Assembly: GCA_022072445.1 (NCBI GenBank)
Contig: JAJVHV010000026.1
Location: forward strand, 10,290 to 66,046
Source: Phycisphaerae bacterium
GTDB lineage: Bacteria > Planctomycetota > Phycisphaerae > UBA1845 > Fen-1342
DNA: 55,757 nucleotides
Direction: 5' to 3'
The notes under the pieces were generated by a model. It searched no databases, had not been told where the DNA came from, and saw only the letters and a list, made by a program, of their open reading frames with translations. Made by a program: the position numbers and the translations under genes. Shown here piece after piece: positions 34,419-43,319 of this stretch. Each line of letters begins with the position of its first letter. Positions within the stretch are counted from its first letter, which is position 1.

Positions 34419-36719
34419 TCAGTGCGTCAGCGCGTATAGGACGATATTTGCCGTCAGCTTCCGTGCATCCTCCGGGTTCAGTCCGCGGCAATCGTGGCAC
34501 AGGTGCCCGTCCAGCCCACACCCCAGTGCATAGGGACTGTACACCAGCACCAGCCGCCCGCGCAGCTCGATGCCCTCCAGCACCGGCGTCGTTTGCGCGG
34601 GTTCGTGCGCCTGCACCGCCGGCCGATAACTCGCCGTTGTCACGTCGAAGCCCGGCGCGCCGCGGAAGATGGCGTGGTCGGCCGGCAGGCGCGTCAGTGG
34701 CGCGTCGGGGAACGTCCGGGCAATCACTGAGCGAATGCTCCGGTCGAACTCTTCGCGCCCGCAGCAGGCTTCGACCATGAGAAAACCGCCGCGCTCCAGG
34801 TGCCCGCGCAGCGCCGCCCGCTCCTCGTCGCGCAGCGAGAAGCCGTGGTGCCCGGTCATGAAGAGCAGCGGAGCGCCACCCAGTTCCTTTTCGGCCAGGC
34901 GCACCGTCGCGTATTGCGAGACCACGTCCATCCCGGCCTCGTCGCGCAGAAAGTCGGCGAAGTGCACCAGCGCCAGCGGGTCGGGCCGCCAGTCGCCCTC
35001 GTAGATCACCTGCGCCAGACGCAGCGCGTCGCCCGTCGGCGGCTGCCCGCTCGATTCGGCCTGCCCCCGCTCGGGCACGATCACGTGCTCCAGCCGGTCG
35101 CGCAGCTTCTGGCGCCCGGTGGCCAGCGCCGCGATGTTCGCCCCGATCCGAAACGCCCGCTCGCTGAGCGCCGGGACGTCGCCCTGCTCCCACAGGCACG
35201 ACAGATCGTTCGGGCTGAAGATCACGCTCGTCCTGCACCCCACGTCGATGCCCTGCAACGCGTACGCCGGCGCCGCCTGCAACGCCGTGTACACCGCGTG
35301 ATCCTCCGGCAGCGGGCGCAGCGGTGTCTCGGGAAACGTCTCGGCTGCGAATCGGCGGAACCCGTCCCGGAAGTCGTCGCGCCCGCAGCATGCCTCGGCC
35401 AGGATGATTCCGCCGCGCTCGACGAACTCGCGCAGCTTGCGCTGCTCGTTGCTTCCCCACTTGGGAAAGCTGTGCCCCTGAAAATAGAGGATCGGCGCCG
35501 CCAGCCACTCCGCCAGCGGAGCATCCATCGTGACCATCTGCCAGGCGACCGGCTCGCCCAGCCGATCGCCGATGAAGCTGATCAGGTGATCGACGTCGTT
35601 GGGGTCGGGATTCCACGCTTCGTCGGCCGACCAGCGCAGCTTCTGAATCAGCAGCGACTTGTGCCCCTTCGCCAGAAACAGCACGCCAAAGCAGGTATTG
35701 GCCAGGTCGTCGCCCCACATGCCGTCGGCGCGCTGCGCCGCCACGAGCTGCGCCGCGCCTTCACGATACCAGTCGCGCCGCCCGAAAAACCGCTCGCCCG
35801 ACAGGATTCCGCAGCGCTCCACCGCGTACAGCCAATAGTACGTATACACGTCGCCATGATTCGGATTCGTGTGCGCCCGGAAGTGCTTGCCGAGCCACTC
35901 CAGCCCGCGCGCCAACGGCTTGCTGCCGCGCTGCTTGCCGCAGCCCGCGGCCACCCCATTCTGAAAACCACGCTCCGCCGACCCGGCCTCAACCTCGCCC
36001 AGGATCAGCAGATCCGCCACACCCGCCGCCGTCATGCTGCCGTAGCTCTCTCCGCCCCGGCGATAGCTCCACCCCCCGTCGCCGTTCTGGTGCGCGATCA
36101 GTCCGCTGCGCGCCTTCTGCCACACGGCGGGCGGAATCTTCACTCCCGCCTGCGACGCCGCGTGCAGGCCCAGCAACGCAAACTGAGAATTGGAATGATC
36201 CGTCGTTCCACCCTGCTGGTAGCTCCACAGACCGTCCGGCTGCTGGGCCGCGACCAGCCACTTCGCCGCCGCCTCGATCTCCCCCCCGTACTGCCCCGTA
36301 TCCGCCGCCGCCAGCACCATGATTTTCAAACTGACGACGTAGACCATCTCGTTCGCCTGCCGGCGGACGGCGGCGATGGCGGACCGCGATTCGCGCGAGT
36401 TGGCGTCGTGCCCGGCCTGAAGCAGCGCCAGCGCCGAAAGCGCCGTCTGCCCGCCCGGGTGATAGCGCTCGACCCATGTTCCATCGTTCAATTGCCGCGA
36501 GAGAATCGCGCGCACCCCCGCCGCCAGCGCCCGCTTGACTTGCACACCGCTCACGTCGCGGACCGCCTGCCCCAGAACCGCCGGCGCCGCCAGACCCACG
36601 AGACAACACGCGGCGACCAGCGCCAGATGGGCGCGCCGCCGGGCGACCCGCGGCGCGAACGCGCCCGTCACCGACGACGTTCGTCGCCCCGGCCAATCGC
36701 GGTCTGCCCGGCGTGCCAT
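34419..36719 (-). CDS. DUF4159 protein with terpene-cyclase-like helical repeats
   Basis: 766 residues. An N-terminal signal or anchor (about 30-50) is followed by an alpha/alpha toroid of prenyltransferase/squalene-oxidase type: repeated Q-x-x-D/N-G-x-W motifs such as QLNDGTWVERY, QQPDGLWSY, QNGDGGWSYR and QRADGMWGDD. The C-terminal half holds two DUF4159 units (ILYFQGHSFPKW...ACCGRDDF and LLFMTGHHGFSL...ACCGREEF), each with ThuA-like character. Proteins of this layout are frequent in planctomycetes and related phyla. Function is unknown, although a role at the cell surface with carbohydrate or protein partners is possible. Confidence 0.85.
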   Translation of the reverse strand: MARRADRDWPGRRTSSVTGAFAPRVARRRAHLALVAACCLVGLAAPAVLGQAVRDVSGVQVKRALAAGVRAILSRQLNDGTWVERYHPGGQTALSALALLQAGHDANSRESRSAIAAVRRQANEMVYVVSLKIMVLAAADTGQYGGEIEAAAKWLVAAQQPDGLWSYQQGGTTDHSNSQFALLGLHAASQAGVKIPPAVWQKARSGLIAHQNGDGGWSYRRGGESYGSMTAAGVADLLILGEVEAGSAERGFQNGVAAGCGKQRGSKPLARGLEWLGKHFRAHTNPNHGDVYTYYWLYAVERCGILSGERFFGRRDWYREGAAQLVAAQRADGMWGDDLANTCFGVLFLAKGHKSLLIQKLRWSADEAWNPDPNDVDHLISFIGDRLGEPVAWQMVTMDAPLAEWLAAPILYFQGHSFPKWGSNEQRKLREFVERGGIILAEACCGRDDFRDGFRRFAAETFPETPLRPLPEDHAVYTALQAAPAYALQGIDVGCRTSVIFSPNDLSCLWEQGDVPALSERAFRIGANIAALATGRQKLRDRLEHVIVPERGQAESSGQPPTGDALRLAQVIYEGDWRPDPLALVHFADFLRDEAGMDVVSQYATVRLAEKELGGAPLLFMTGHHGFSLRDEERAALRGHLERGGFLMVEACCGREEFDRSIRSVIARTFPDAPLTRLPADHAIFRGAPGFDVTTASYRPAVQAHEPAQTTPVLEGIELRGRLVLVYSPYALGCGLDGHLCHDCRGLNPEDARKLTANIVLYALTH

Positions 36720-36842
36720 GCACCGTCATTCTAGACCGGTTTTGGATGTCCGGCGGGAGTATCCGCCTCCGGCGTGGCGTGACCGCGGCTCGCACCGGCG
36801 GGACGCCGATGCTCCCCTTGAACCCTGGAACCCCACCCTCAA

Positions 36843-37006
36843 CCCTTGACCCATCAGCCCTCGATGCCTTGACCCATCCGCACTCGACGCCTTGACCCCT
36901 CGGCCCGTTGACGCCTTGACGCCTCGGCCCGTTGACGCCTTGACCCATCAGCACTCGACGCCTTGACCCCTCGGCCCGTTGACGCCTTGACCCATCAGCC
37001 CCTGCC
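36843..37006. repeat. 23-24-bp minisatellite (about seven units)
   Basis: Head-to-tail units alternate between two variants, GCCTTGACCCATC(A/C)GC-type (23 bp) and GCCTTGACCCCTCGGCCC-type (24 bp). They fill the gap between the start of the DUF4159 gene and the fliS stop. There are no spacers, so it is not a CRISPR. Copy number is expected to vary between strains. Confidence 0.85.
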
Positions 37007-37498
37007 TCACCCTTCCAACACCAGCCCCAATTCGGCCGCCGGCGCCGCGTCCGCATCCGCGTGTCCGAGCGTCGGTTGCGCCGCGGGCGCGGCCGGTGCC
37101 GCGGCCTGCGGATTCTCGCGCGCCAGCTTCTCGATCAGCATGACCCACGTCTCGCGCTGGTGACGCAGGATCTTCAGTGCGTTTTCAATGGCCGTCGCGT
37201 TGCGCTGCACCGAGCCGTCGACCAACTGCATGTAGATGTAGTGATACAGGGCCGACATCTGGTCGACGAGCTGCGGGCTGATTTCGCGATTCAGCCCGGC
37301 CCGCATCTGCAAGACGATCCGCTGTGCCCGATCCAGGGCGTTGAAGTTCCCCTCGATGTCCTGGCGCGCGATGGCGTCCAGCCCCTGTACGCAGAAGCGA
37401 ATCGCCCCGTCCAGCAGCATCAGGTGAAGCTGCTCCGGCGAGGCCGTCAGCACCGCGCCGCGCAAATACTCGTGTTTCGCACCGCCCGGACCACTCAT
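37007..37498 (-). CDS. fliS: flagellar export chaperone FliS
   Basis: Binds flagellin in the cytosol and delivers it to the type III export gate. The helix-rich core begins YLRGAVLTASPEQLHLMLLDGAIRF, the FliS signature, and includes MSALYHYIYMQLVDGSV. An Ala/Pro-rich tail follows. The ATG at 37498 (163 residues) gives the usual N-terminus. An ATG at 37559-37561 overlaps the fliD stop (TAATG) and would add 21 residues. That overlap suggests translational coupling, so it remains possible. fliD-fliS order is the classic arrangement. Confidence 0.9.
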   Translation of the reverse strand: MSGPGGAKHEYLRGAVLTASPEQLHLMLLDGAIRFCVQGLDAIARQDIEGNFNALDRAQRIVLQMRAGLNREISPQLVDQMSALYHYIYMQLVDGSVQRNATAIENALKILRHQRETWVMLIEKLARENPQAAAPAAPAAQPTLGHADADAAPAAELGLVLEG

Positions 37499-37560
37499 GC
37501 CGTATTCATCGGTTGTGTTCCGCCTCGCATCCAGCTTCTTGCCGCCGAGAGGTCGAATCA

Positions 37561-40500
37561 TTACGAGCTTGATCGATTCGCGAAGATGCTGCCGGTTTGC
37601 GCGCTGAGCGCCGCGAGCGAGGCCAGCGCCGCCTGCTGCGATTGCAGCCCCGCCAGCACCTGCTCCATGTTCAGAAACTGCCGCGTCAGCCGCTCGCGCT
37701 TCCGCTCCAGCAGCACGTTCAACGCGTCGATCCGGCCGTTGAGCGTCGCTTTCTGCTCCTCGAGCGCGTCTTCCCGGCGGCCAATCAGCCCGTTCTCGTC
37801 CGTGATCGCTTCCAACCCGTCCTTGAGCCTCTTGGCCGCTCCCTGCACCGAGTCGGTGAAGAACTGCTCGACGCCGGCCGGATCGTTCTCGTACGCCTCC
37901 CTGAACTTCTCCTCGTCGAATTTCAGTCGTCCGTTGCTCCCGCCGATCACGCCGAGCTGCGACAGCCGGTTGAGCGTGGCGCGCGTTCCCAGCGAACCGC
38001 CCAGCAGCCCCCGCAGCCGGTCGACCATCGAGCGCGTCGTGCTGTCGCCCAGCAGCACGCCGCCGACGCCCGTGTCGGCGTTGTAGTCGGTCAGTTGCTC
38101 GACGCGCTCCAGCAGGCCGTTGTAGTCGTTGACCAATCCGTCGAAGACCGCGGTCAGGGCCTCGAGGTCCCGATCCACCGTCAGCGTGATGGGCTCATCG
38201 CTCGTGCTCGTCAGCGTGATCGAGATGCCGTCGACCACGTTGCTCAGCGTGTTGCTGCTGCTGCGGACGAGAAGCCCGCCGGAATCGCCGTCGCCGCCGA
38301 CCACGACGACGGCGTCCTGCGGGCGCGTCAGAGTGGAAAAGTCGATTCCCAGCTCGCTGCCGTCGACGATCAGCTCGCTGGCACGGCCGGTGGTCCGGGC
38401 CGTGATGCTGAGCCGGTAGGGGTTCGCGTCGCTGCCGTCGTGAACCAGCGCCGCCCGCGCCAGGCCGGTCTCTCCGTTGATCCGCGCGACGAGCTGCGCG
38501 AGCGTCTCGCCGCCCGCCAGCGTCACGACCGACTCATACGTGCCGTCGATCTTGCCCGCCACCGCGCTGCGCGTCAGATTCAGGTCCTTGGCCGTGCTGC
38601 CACCGTCGTCTTCCACCTTCAGCGTCAGCGTGCCGCCGGCGGTGTCCTCGATCAGCAGACCGTCGCCCGTGTCGTTGATCCGGGCCCGCACGCCCGCCGC
38701 CAGCGTGTTGATCTCATTGATCACGTCGCCGACCGTCTTGATGCGCGACGCCGACAGATCCACCTTCGTCGTCACGCCACTCGAGTTGGTGATCTTGATG
38801 CTGCCGGCCGCAACGCCCCGCCCGCCGTTCAGCGTCGACAGCGCGGTCGTCTCCGACACGTACTGCCGCTGCAAGTTGTCGCTCCGCACCGCCGTGCCGC
38901 TCCCCGTCAACCCAAGCTCGTCGGCAAAGTCGCCGCTGATCGCCAGCGACCCGCTCGTGCCCTCGGCGTTCTTGACGCGCAGCCGCGTGCCGGTCCCGTC
39001 CACGCTGGCCGACACGGCCAGCCCGCTCTGATTGATGAGCTGCACGACGTCGTCGAGCGTCTCGGCGTCGCCCACGTCGATGTCGGCCCGCGCGCCCAGC
39101 GCGTCCACGATGCTGATGAGCTTGCCCGCGCCCTGCGCATCGCGCACCGCAAAGCCCCGCCCGCCGTTGAGCGTCGTCAGCAGCGTCGTGCCCAGTCCGC
39201 CCACGATCCGCGCGCCCGTCGCCTCCGCCGGCGAGCTCTTGTCGCCGAACGTGCCCGCCGTGAAGCCCAGGTCAGCCAGCGCTCGCGAGCCGCTCAGCGC
39301 TTCGAGCGTCAGTTCGCCGGCCGCGACGCTCCGCAACCGCAGCCGCTTGCCGTCGTCGCCGACCTCCGCCACCACCGCGCCGTTGTTGCCGGTTGCGTAT
39401 TGCACGGCGTTGATCACGTCGCGTAGCGTGTCGATCCGCAGGATCGTCCGCCCGTCGATCTTGTCGGTCAGCGACGTACCGGCGATGCCCAGCCCTGCCG
39501 CCGCCGTACCATTCTCCAGGTCCTCCACTTTCAAATTGCTCTTGGTCGATTGGGTTGTGTCCGAGAGGATCAGCCGGCCGCTGCTGGCGATCAGGTTGAC
39601 CCCGGCCCCCGACTCGTTCAGCTTCGTCCGCACCTCGCCGATCGTCGAAAGGCCGGAGAGATCCACGTCGGTCTGCACGCCGTCACGGTTCGTGATCCGG
39701 ATTCTGCCGACCTTCACTCCCGCCCCGCCGTTGAGCTGCTCCAGCCGCGTGGTGTCGAGCAGGTTCCCGCTCAGATCGACGTCAAAGGTGGTTCCATCGG
39801 CGGTGACGCGGATGTCGCCGCCGCCCCGCGCGACGCGCACGCCACTGCCGTCGCGCAATCGCGCCAGCGGCGATGCCGCCGCCAGCGACACCAGGTCGGC
39901 CCCGACCAGTTCACCGGTGCCGCTGGTGGCGGAGCCGAATCCCAGGTCCGCCGCGACGTGATCGTCGCCGATTTCGGAGACGCGGAACGTCTTGCCCGTG
40001 CTGTCGTGCAGCACCAGCCCGTCGCCGAGCAGCGCCGCGCTGATCGCCGTCCCGGCACTGTTGATCGCGTCAATGACGTCGGAGATGGTCTGCGCGCCCG
40101 AGATGTCGACGGTCGCACTCTTGCCGTCGCCGTCGGTGATTCGAAACGAGCCGCGCTGCACGCCCGAAAACCCGTTGAGCTCATCGAGGTCGGCGTCGCG
40201 CGTGACGCGCGCCGCCGACGACTCGAGCGAAATCCGCCCGGCGCCCAGCAGCGTGTCGGCCGACCCGATTCCCCCGCTGACGAGCTGATGGGCGGTGGCC
40301 AGCGAGCGCACCATGAACGTATAGGCGCCGGCCGTGGCGCCCTCGCCGAGCGTGGCGCTCAGCGCGCTGGGATTGGACGACGTGCCCTTCAGCGTCCGAA
40401 ACGTCGCCGAATTCGACAGCGACGTGATGCGCGACAGCATCGCCGAGACACGCGCCGACAGCTCCAGCAGCGCCGTGCGCTGCGCATCGAGCACCGCGAT

Positions 40501-40611
40501 CCGCCGCGCCAGCAGCTCCTTCGGCCGGGCGTCGACGGCGATGAGTTGATCCACCAGGCCGGCGATGTCCAGCCCGGAAATCAGACCAGTTCCAGTCGAA
40601 ATCCGTCCCAT
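37561..40611 (-). CDS. fliD: flagellar filament capping protein FliD, large variant
   Basis: Caps the filament tip and guides flagellin folding. The ATG at 40611 has AAGGAG about 8 bases upstream. The N-terminus (STGTGLISGLDIAGLVDQL, with a helix through about residue 70) and the C-terminus (VEQLTDYNADTGVGGVLLGD, then a coiled coil and QFLNMEQVLAGLQSQ) are the FliD_N and FliD_C domains. At 1016 residues it is about twice the E. coli length (468). The excess is at least four flagellin-IN-type repeats, each opening with LNG(G/F)xGV and containing a T-I/V-x-D-V-I-N-x-I-N pattern. Confidence 0.93.
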   Translation of the reverse strand: MGRISTGTGLISGLDIAGLVDQLIAVDARPKELLARRIAVLDAQRTALLELSARVSAMLSRITSLSNSATFRTLKGTSSNPSALSATLGEGATAGAYTFMVRSLATAHQLVSGGIGSADTLLGAGRISLESSAARVTRDADLDELNGFSGVQRGSFRITDGDGKSATVDISGAQTISDVIDAINSAGTAISAALLGDGLVLHDSTGKTFRVSEIGDDHVAADLGFGSATSGTGELVGADLVSLAAASPLARLRDGSGVRVARGGGDIRVTADGTTFDVDLSGNLLDTTRLEQLNGGAGVKVGRIRITNRDGVQTDVDLSGLSTIGEVRTKLNESGAGVNLIASSGRLILSDTTQSTKSNLKVEDLENGTAAAGLGIAGTSLTDKIDGRTILRIDTLRDVINAVQYATGNNGAVVAEVGDDGKRLRLRSVAAGELTLEALSGSRALADLGFTAGTFGDKSSPAEATGARIVGGLGTTLLTTLNGGRGFAVRDAQGAGKLISIVDALGARADIDVGDAETLDDVVQLINQSGLAVSASVDGTGTRLRVKNAEGTSGSLAISGDFADELGLTGSGTAVRSDNLQRQYVSETTALSTLNGGRGVAAGSIKITNSSGVTTKVDLSASRIKTVGDVINEINTLAAGVRARINDTGDGLLIEDTAGGTLTLKVEDDGGSTAKDLNLTRSAVAGKIDGTYESVVTLAGGETLAQLVARINGETGLARAALVHDGSDANPYRLSITARTTGRASELIVDGSELGIDFSTLTRPQDAVVVVGGDGDSGGLLVRSSSNTLSNVVDGISITLTSTSDEPITLTVDRDLEALTAVFDGLVNDYNGLLERVEQLTDYNADTGVGGVLLGDSTTRSMVDRLRGLLGGSLGTRATLNRLSQLGVIGGSNGRLKFDEEKFREAYENDPAGVEQFFTDSVQGAAKRLKDGLEAITDENGLIGRREDALEEQKATLNGRIDALNVLLERKRERLTRQFLNMEQVLAGLQSQQAALASLAALSAQTGSIFANRSSS

Positions 40612-40965
40612 GCTCGCGCTCCTTCGGCGCCGCACCGCCAAGCTATTGCTATCGGCCCCACGCCCTGCAAACTCGATTCCGCGACGGCGCGACGCGCGTG
40701 ACGGTTTCTGGCCGATAAAATCCCCAGGAGCACCGCGGCGCTCGTCCCGGCCGAAGCTCGCTTTCGGCGGGGCGAGCAGCAGGCGCAATCGCCGTTGCGC
40801 GACCGGCAGATATTGCGGCCGCGCTCTGACCGGTCATAATCTGCCGTATCGCTGGTGATCGGCGGCGGCGGCGCGTGAAACCGGCGTCGTCGTCCCTGCG
40901 GTGTCAACCGGCAGCAACCATCGGCCGGCGCGGACCGGCCACGACGATTCAGGAGGAAGCACGCG
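40612..40965. promoter_or_regulatory. divergent intergenic region with palindromes upstream of fliD
   Basis: A 354-base gap between divergent fliD and a small membrane-protein gene. It contains the perfect 10-bp palindrome TGACCGGTCA (40827-40836), flanked by CGGCAGAT (40804-40811) and its exact inverse ATCTGCCG (40839-40846). A GCGCAA/TTGCGC inverted repeat lies at 40783-40800. These nested symmetries look like an operator. No convincing sigma-28 or sigma-54 promoter was found. Confidence 0.4.
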
Positions 40966-41064
40966 ATGGATTCCGCAGAACTGCTCCGTCTTCTGGTCGA
41001 GATCTTGGTGGGAGTGATCTTTGTCGTCGCCGGCGGTCTGCTCGTGGTGCGCTTTCTGGGCTGA
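40966..41064 (+). CDS. 32-residue single-pass membrane protein
   Basis: A short gene with a strong ribosome site (AGGAGG, 9 bases before ATG). The product starts MDSAELLRLLVEI and continues as one hydrophobic helix rich in Val, Leu and Gly to the C-terminus RFLG. Its last 44 bases overlap the TTG start of the lipoprotein gene in another frame, which suggests coupled translation. It could be a small membrane regulator or a leader peptide. No homologue is recognised. Confidence 0.55.
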   Translation: MDSAELLRLLVEILVGVIFVVAGGLLVVRFLG

Positions 41065-41761
41065 CGCGCCGCGCCGCGCAGGCGCCCGCGCCGTTGCCCG
41101 GGCCGGGTTGCTGCTCGCGTCGCTGGCGCTGGCCGTGGGCTGCAACCCCGCGCCGCCGACCGTGAATGCCGGCGCGTCGGCGCCGTCGCCCTCGGCTGTC
41201 GTGCAGGCGCTGCGCGCGCACCTCGCCGCCCGCCGCTATGGCCAGATGAGCGAGCTGATCCTCGCCGAGCAGGCCAGCGCGGTCGTGCGCTATCTGATGG
41301 CGATGGACGACTTTCTGACCGCCAACGCGCAGCTTCGCGAGTTCATCGCAGCGCGCATCAGCGATGCCGACGCCCACATGCTCGACTTCTCTCACCTGGC
41401 CGGCAATATGGACATCTTCAGCCCCTACGTCGCGATCGTCAGCGAGCACGTCGAGGGCGACGTGGCCACGGTGGCATACACGATCGATCAGCGGCTTCCC
41501 GTCCGCCATGCGCGCTTGCTGCGGGTCAACGGGACCTGGCGCTACGACCCCGGCGCGGGCTACGAGCCCGAAATCATCCCGGCCGTGGCCGAGATGGCGC
41601 AGGGCTTCCGCCGGACGCTCGCCGAGCTGAAGTCGGGCAAACTCGACCCCGAGGCGCTGCGCGGCAACTCGCAGCGGCTGTTTGACGAAGTGCGCATCCG
41701 CATCCAGCCCGGCTTGAAGATGATGCCAACCCGCGCCGCGCCGGCTCAAACCGCGCCCTGA
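41021..41761 (+). CDS. putative lipoprotein of unknown function
   Basis: The frame has no ATG near its N-terminus. TTG at 41021 has GGGAG 6 bases upstream and gives 246 residues. A later TTG near 41105 would start right at the hydrophobic core. A lipoprotein-like signal (LLLASLALAVGC) lies at about residues 30-41. The mature part is helical with a beta segment (VAYTIDQRLPVRHARLLRVNGTWRYDP) that recalls NTF2-like or DUF4878-type domains of secreted proteins. Function is unknown. Confidence 0.65.
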   Translation: MSSPAVCSWCAFWADAPRRAGARAVARAGLLLASLALAVGCNPAPPTVNAGASAPSPSAVVQALRAHLAARRYGQMSELILAEQASAVVRYLMAMDDFLTANAQLREFIAARISDADAHMLDFSHLAGNMDIFSPYVAIVSEHVEGDVATVAYTIDQRLPVRHARLLRVNGTWRYDPGAGYEPEIIPAVAEMAQGFRRTLAELKSGKLDPEALRGNSQRLFDEVRIRIQPGLKMMPTRAAPAQTAP

Positions 41762-41780
41762 AACTCACGTCCGCGCGCCG

Positions 41781-42158
41781 CTACGGCGCCGCCGGCACCA
41801 TCGACTCCTGCGCCGGTTCCGGCCGCTGCACGATCGCGTTGCCGTGCCCCACTTCCGCCTCGCGCAGCTTCAGCCCGAACGGAATGCTGACCGTGTTGTT
41901 CTTGCCCCAGAACTCAATCTTGACGACCCGCGCCCCGTCCTCGACCGTCACCGAGTTCCCGTCGCCGATGATCGACAGCTTTTTCAACCGCGAGTCGCGC
42001 GCTATCGTCACCTGGTTGTTGTTGCCAAACACGCCGTAGTCGCCATAAAACGCGCCGTTACGGGCGGTGTTGTGCGCCACGAGCGTGCTGTTCGAGCACC
42101 CGCACGCGCCCGCGAGCAGGGCCAGGCCCACACAAATGCAGATTCGTTTGGCTGTCAT
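41781..42158 (-). CDS. DUF3060-like lipoprotein
   Basis: 125 residues from ATG 42158, with AAGGA about 9 bases upstream. A lipoprotein signal ends in LLAGACGC. The mature part consists of short strands with asparagine turns (FGNNNQVTI, IIGDGNSVTVEDGA, FWGKNNTVSIP), the repeating pattern of DUF3060, which likely forms a small right-handed beta solenoid on the cell envelope. Ligands of this family are unknown. It is convergent with the preceding lipoprotein gene, with a 19-base gap. Confidence 0.78.
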   Translation of the reverse strand: MTAKRICICVGLALLAGACGCSNSTLVAHNTARNGAFYGDYGVFGNNNQVTIARDSRLKKLSIIGDGNSVTVEDGARVVKIEFWGKNNTVSIPFGLKLREAEVGHGNAIVQRPEPAQESMVPAAP

Positions 42159-42432
42159 CCTCTTTGGTCCTTGTACTCGCATTGACCGGTCGGCCGTCGC
42201 CGACGGCTTCTCGGGGCGCCTCGACGCGCCGACGCGCGCGGGCCCCGCGCTTGGAATCTCGCGGTTCCGTCAACCGATAATCCGCGCCGCTGCCATTCTA
42301 GCACGCAGCCCGCGCGGTGCCAGTGCCATTCACCGCGCCTCCCCGGTCCACACCTCTGGCCACTGCCCACCCGTCGCCGTATAATCCACCAACGTTTCGA
42401 GCCGTCGTGAATAACAAGGAGGTTGGCACGAC

Positions 42433-43167
42433 ATGGCAGCGCCCACTTCGTTCTGGCAACGCATCGGCAGCATGTTCCGCGGCTCCCACGGCATGAATGG
42501 CGGGAGCATGGCGATCGTCGCGGACCCGCCCAAAAGCGGCACCGAACCCGCCCGTACCAGTGGCTTCATGCGCCTCACCGGCCGCGAAGCCGGAGCCGCC
42601 AAGCTCCAGGACGGCTACGAGCGGCTCGTCGCGCTGGTCGACACCATGAAGGCCCACTTCGAAAAGCACGACCGCCGCGTCGAGCAGCTCAGCGGCTCGC
42701 TCGAACGCATCGCCTCGATGCTCGAGAAGCTGCCCGAGTCGCAGCGGACGACGGGCGAGTGCATGAACACCATCGCCCTGCATCTCGATAACGCCAACCG
42801 CGCGTCGGTCGAGCTGAAGGAAACGCTCGCCAAAGTCCCGCCCTCCATCCAGGCCCAGGCCGACGCCATCCGCAGCGTCTCCAAGCAGATGGAGCGCGCC
42901 AGCGAATCCGACGTCCGCCTGGTCGGCTCGCTCGAGAAAATCAGTCAGGTCGTCGAATCGCTCAGCGCCGCGGGCTCGGCCCAGGTCGAAGCCCTGCAAC
43001 GCATCAAGGCCGAGAACGCCGAACAGCGCTCCGCGCTCACGACGCTCCTCGGCGAGCAGGGCCGCCGCTTCGCGATCGTCATGATCACCTTCGGCGTCCT
43101 GGGTGCCGTGGCCGTCGGTGCCGCCGCCTACGCACTGTGGTTCGTGATCCAGCAGCGCGCCCACTGA
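42433..43167 (+). CDS. coiled-coil protein with C-terminal membrane anchor
   Basis: 244 residues with GGAGG 10 bases before the ATG. The N-terminal 60 residues are low complexity. Residues about 65-210 form a long amphipathic coiled coil with regularly spaced leucines (for example LSGSLERIASMLEKLPES). A transmembrane helix (about 217-239, VMITFGVLGAVAVGAAAYALWF) ends the protein, leaving a very short tail. The topology suggests a cytoplasmic rod tethered to the membrane, somewhat like chemoreceptor stalks or RmuC-like proteins. No family is recognised. Confidence 0.75.
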   Translation: MAAPTSFWQRIGSMFRGSHGMNGGSMAIVADPPKSGTEPARTSGFMRLTGREAGAAKLQDGYERLVALVDTMKAHFEKHDRRVEQLSGSLERIASMLEKLPESQRTTGECMNTIALHLDNANRASVELKETLAKVPPSIQAQADAIRSVSKQMERASESDVRLVGSLEKISQVVESLSAAGSAQVEALQRIKAENAEQRSALTTLLGEQGRRFAIVMITFGVLGAVAVGAAAYALWFVIQQRAH

Positions 43168-43194
43168 GCACGCCCGGCCGTCACATCCGCAAAA

Positions 43195-43214
43195 CCCCGG
43201 CTGTCCGGCCGGGG
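43195..43214. terminator. possible terminator hairpin
   Basis: CCCCGGC and GCCGGGG flank a 6-base loop 27 bases after the coiled-coil gene. Four As precede it on the plus strand, so the T-run lies on the minus-strand side. As a plus-strand terminator it would lack a U tract and would depend on the hairpin or Rho. Confidence 0.4.
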
Positions 43215-43319
43215 CTGCGCCGTTGCTCCCGGCCGCATCCGGCCCGATCATCATAAAATCAGTGCCGGCCGGCGCACCGCGCCGGCGTCCCGCTTGGCGC
43301 CCATGGGTACACGCAAGCC

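Noticed and set aside
36843-37006. CRISPR array
   Set aside because: The repeats touch each other with no unique spacers and no cas gene is near. The same holds for 1-450.
40692-40718. Sigma-28 promoter near fliD
   Set aside because: GCCGATAA at 40711-40718 matches the -10 consensus, but no TAAA lies 15 bases upstream, and it points away from fliD.
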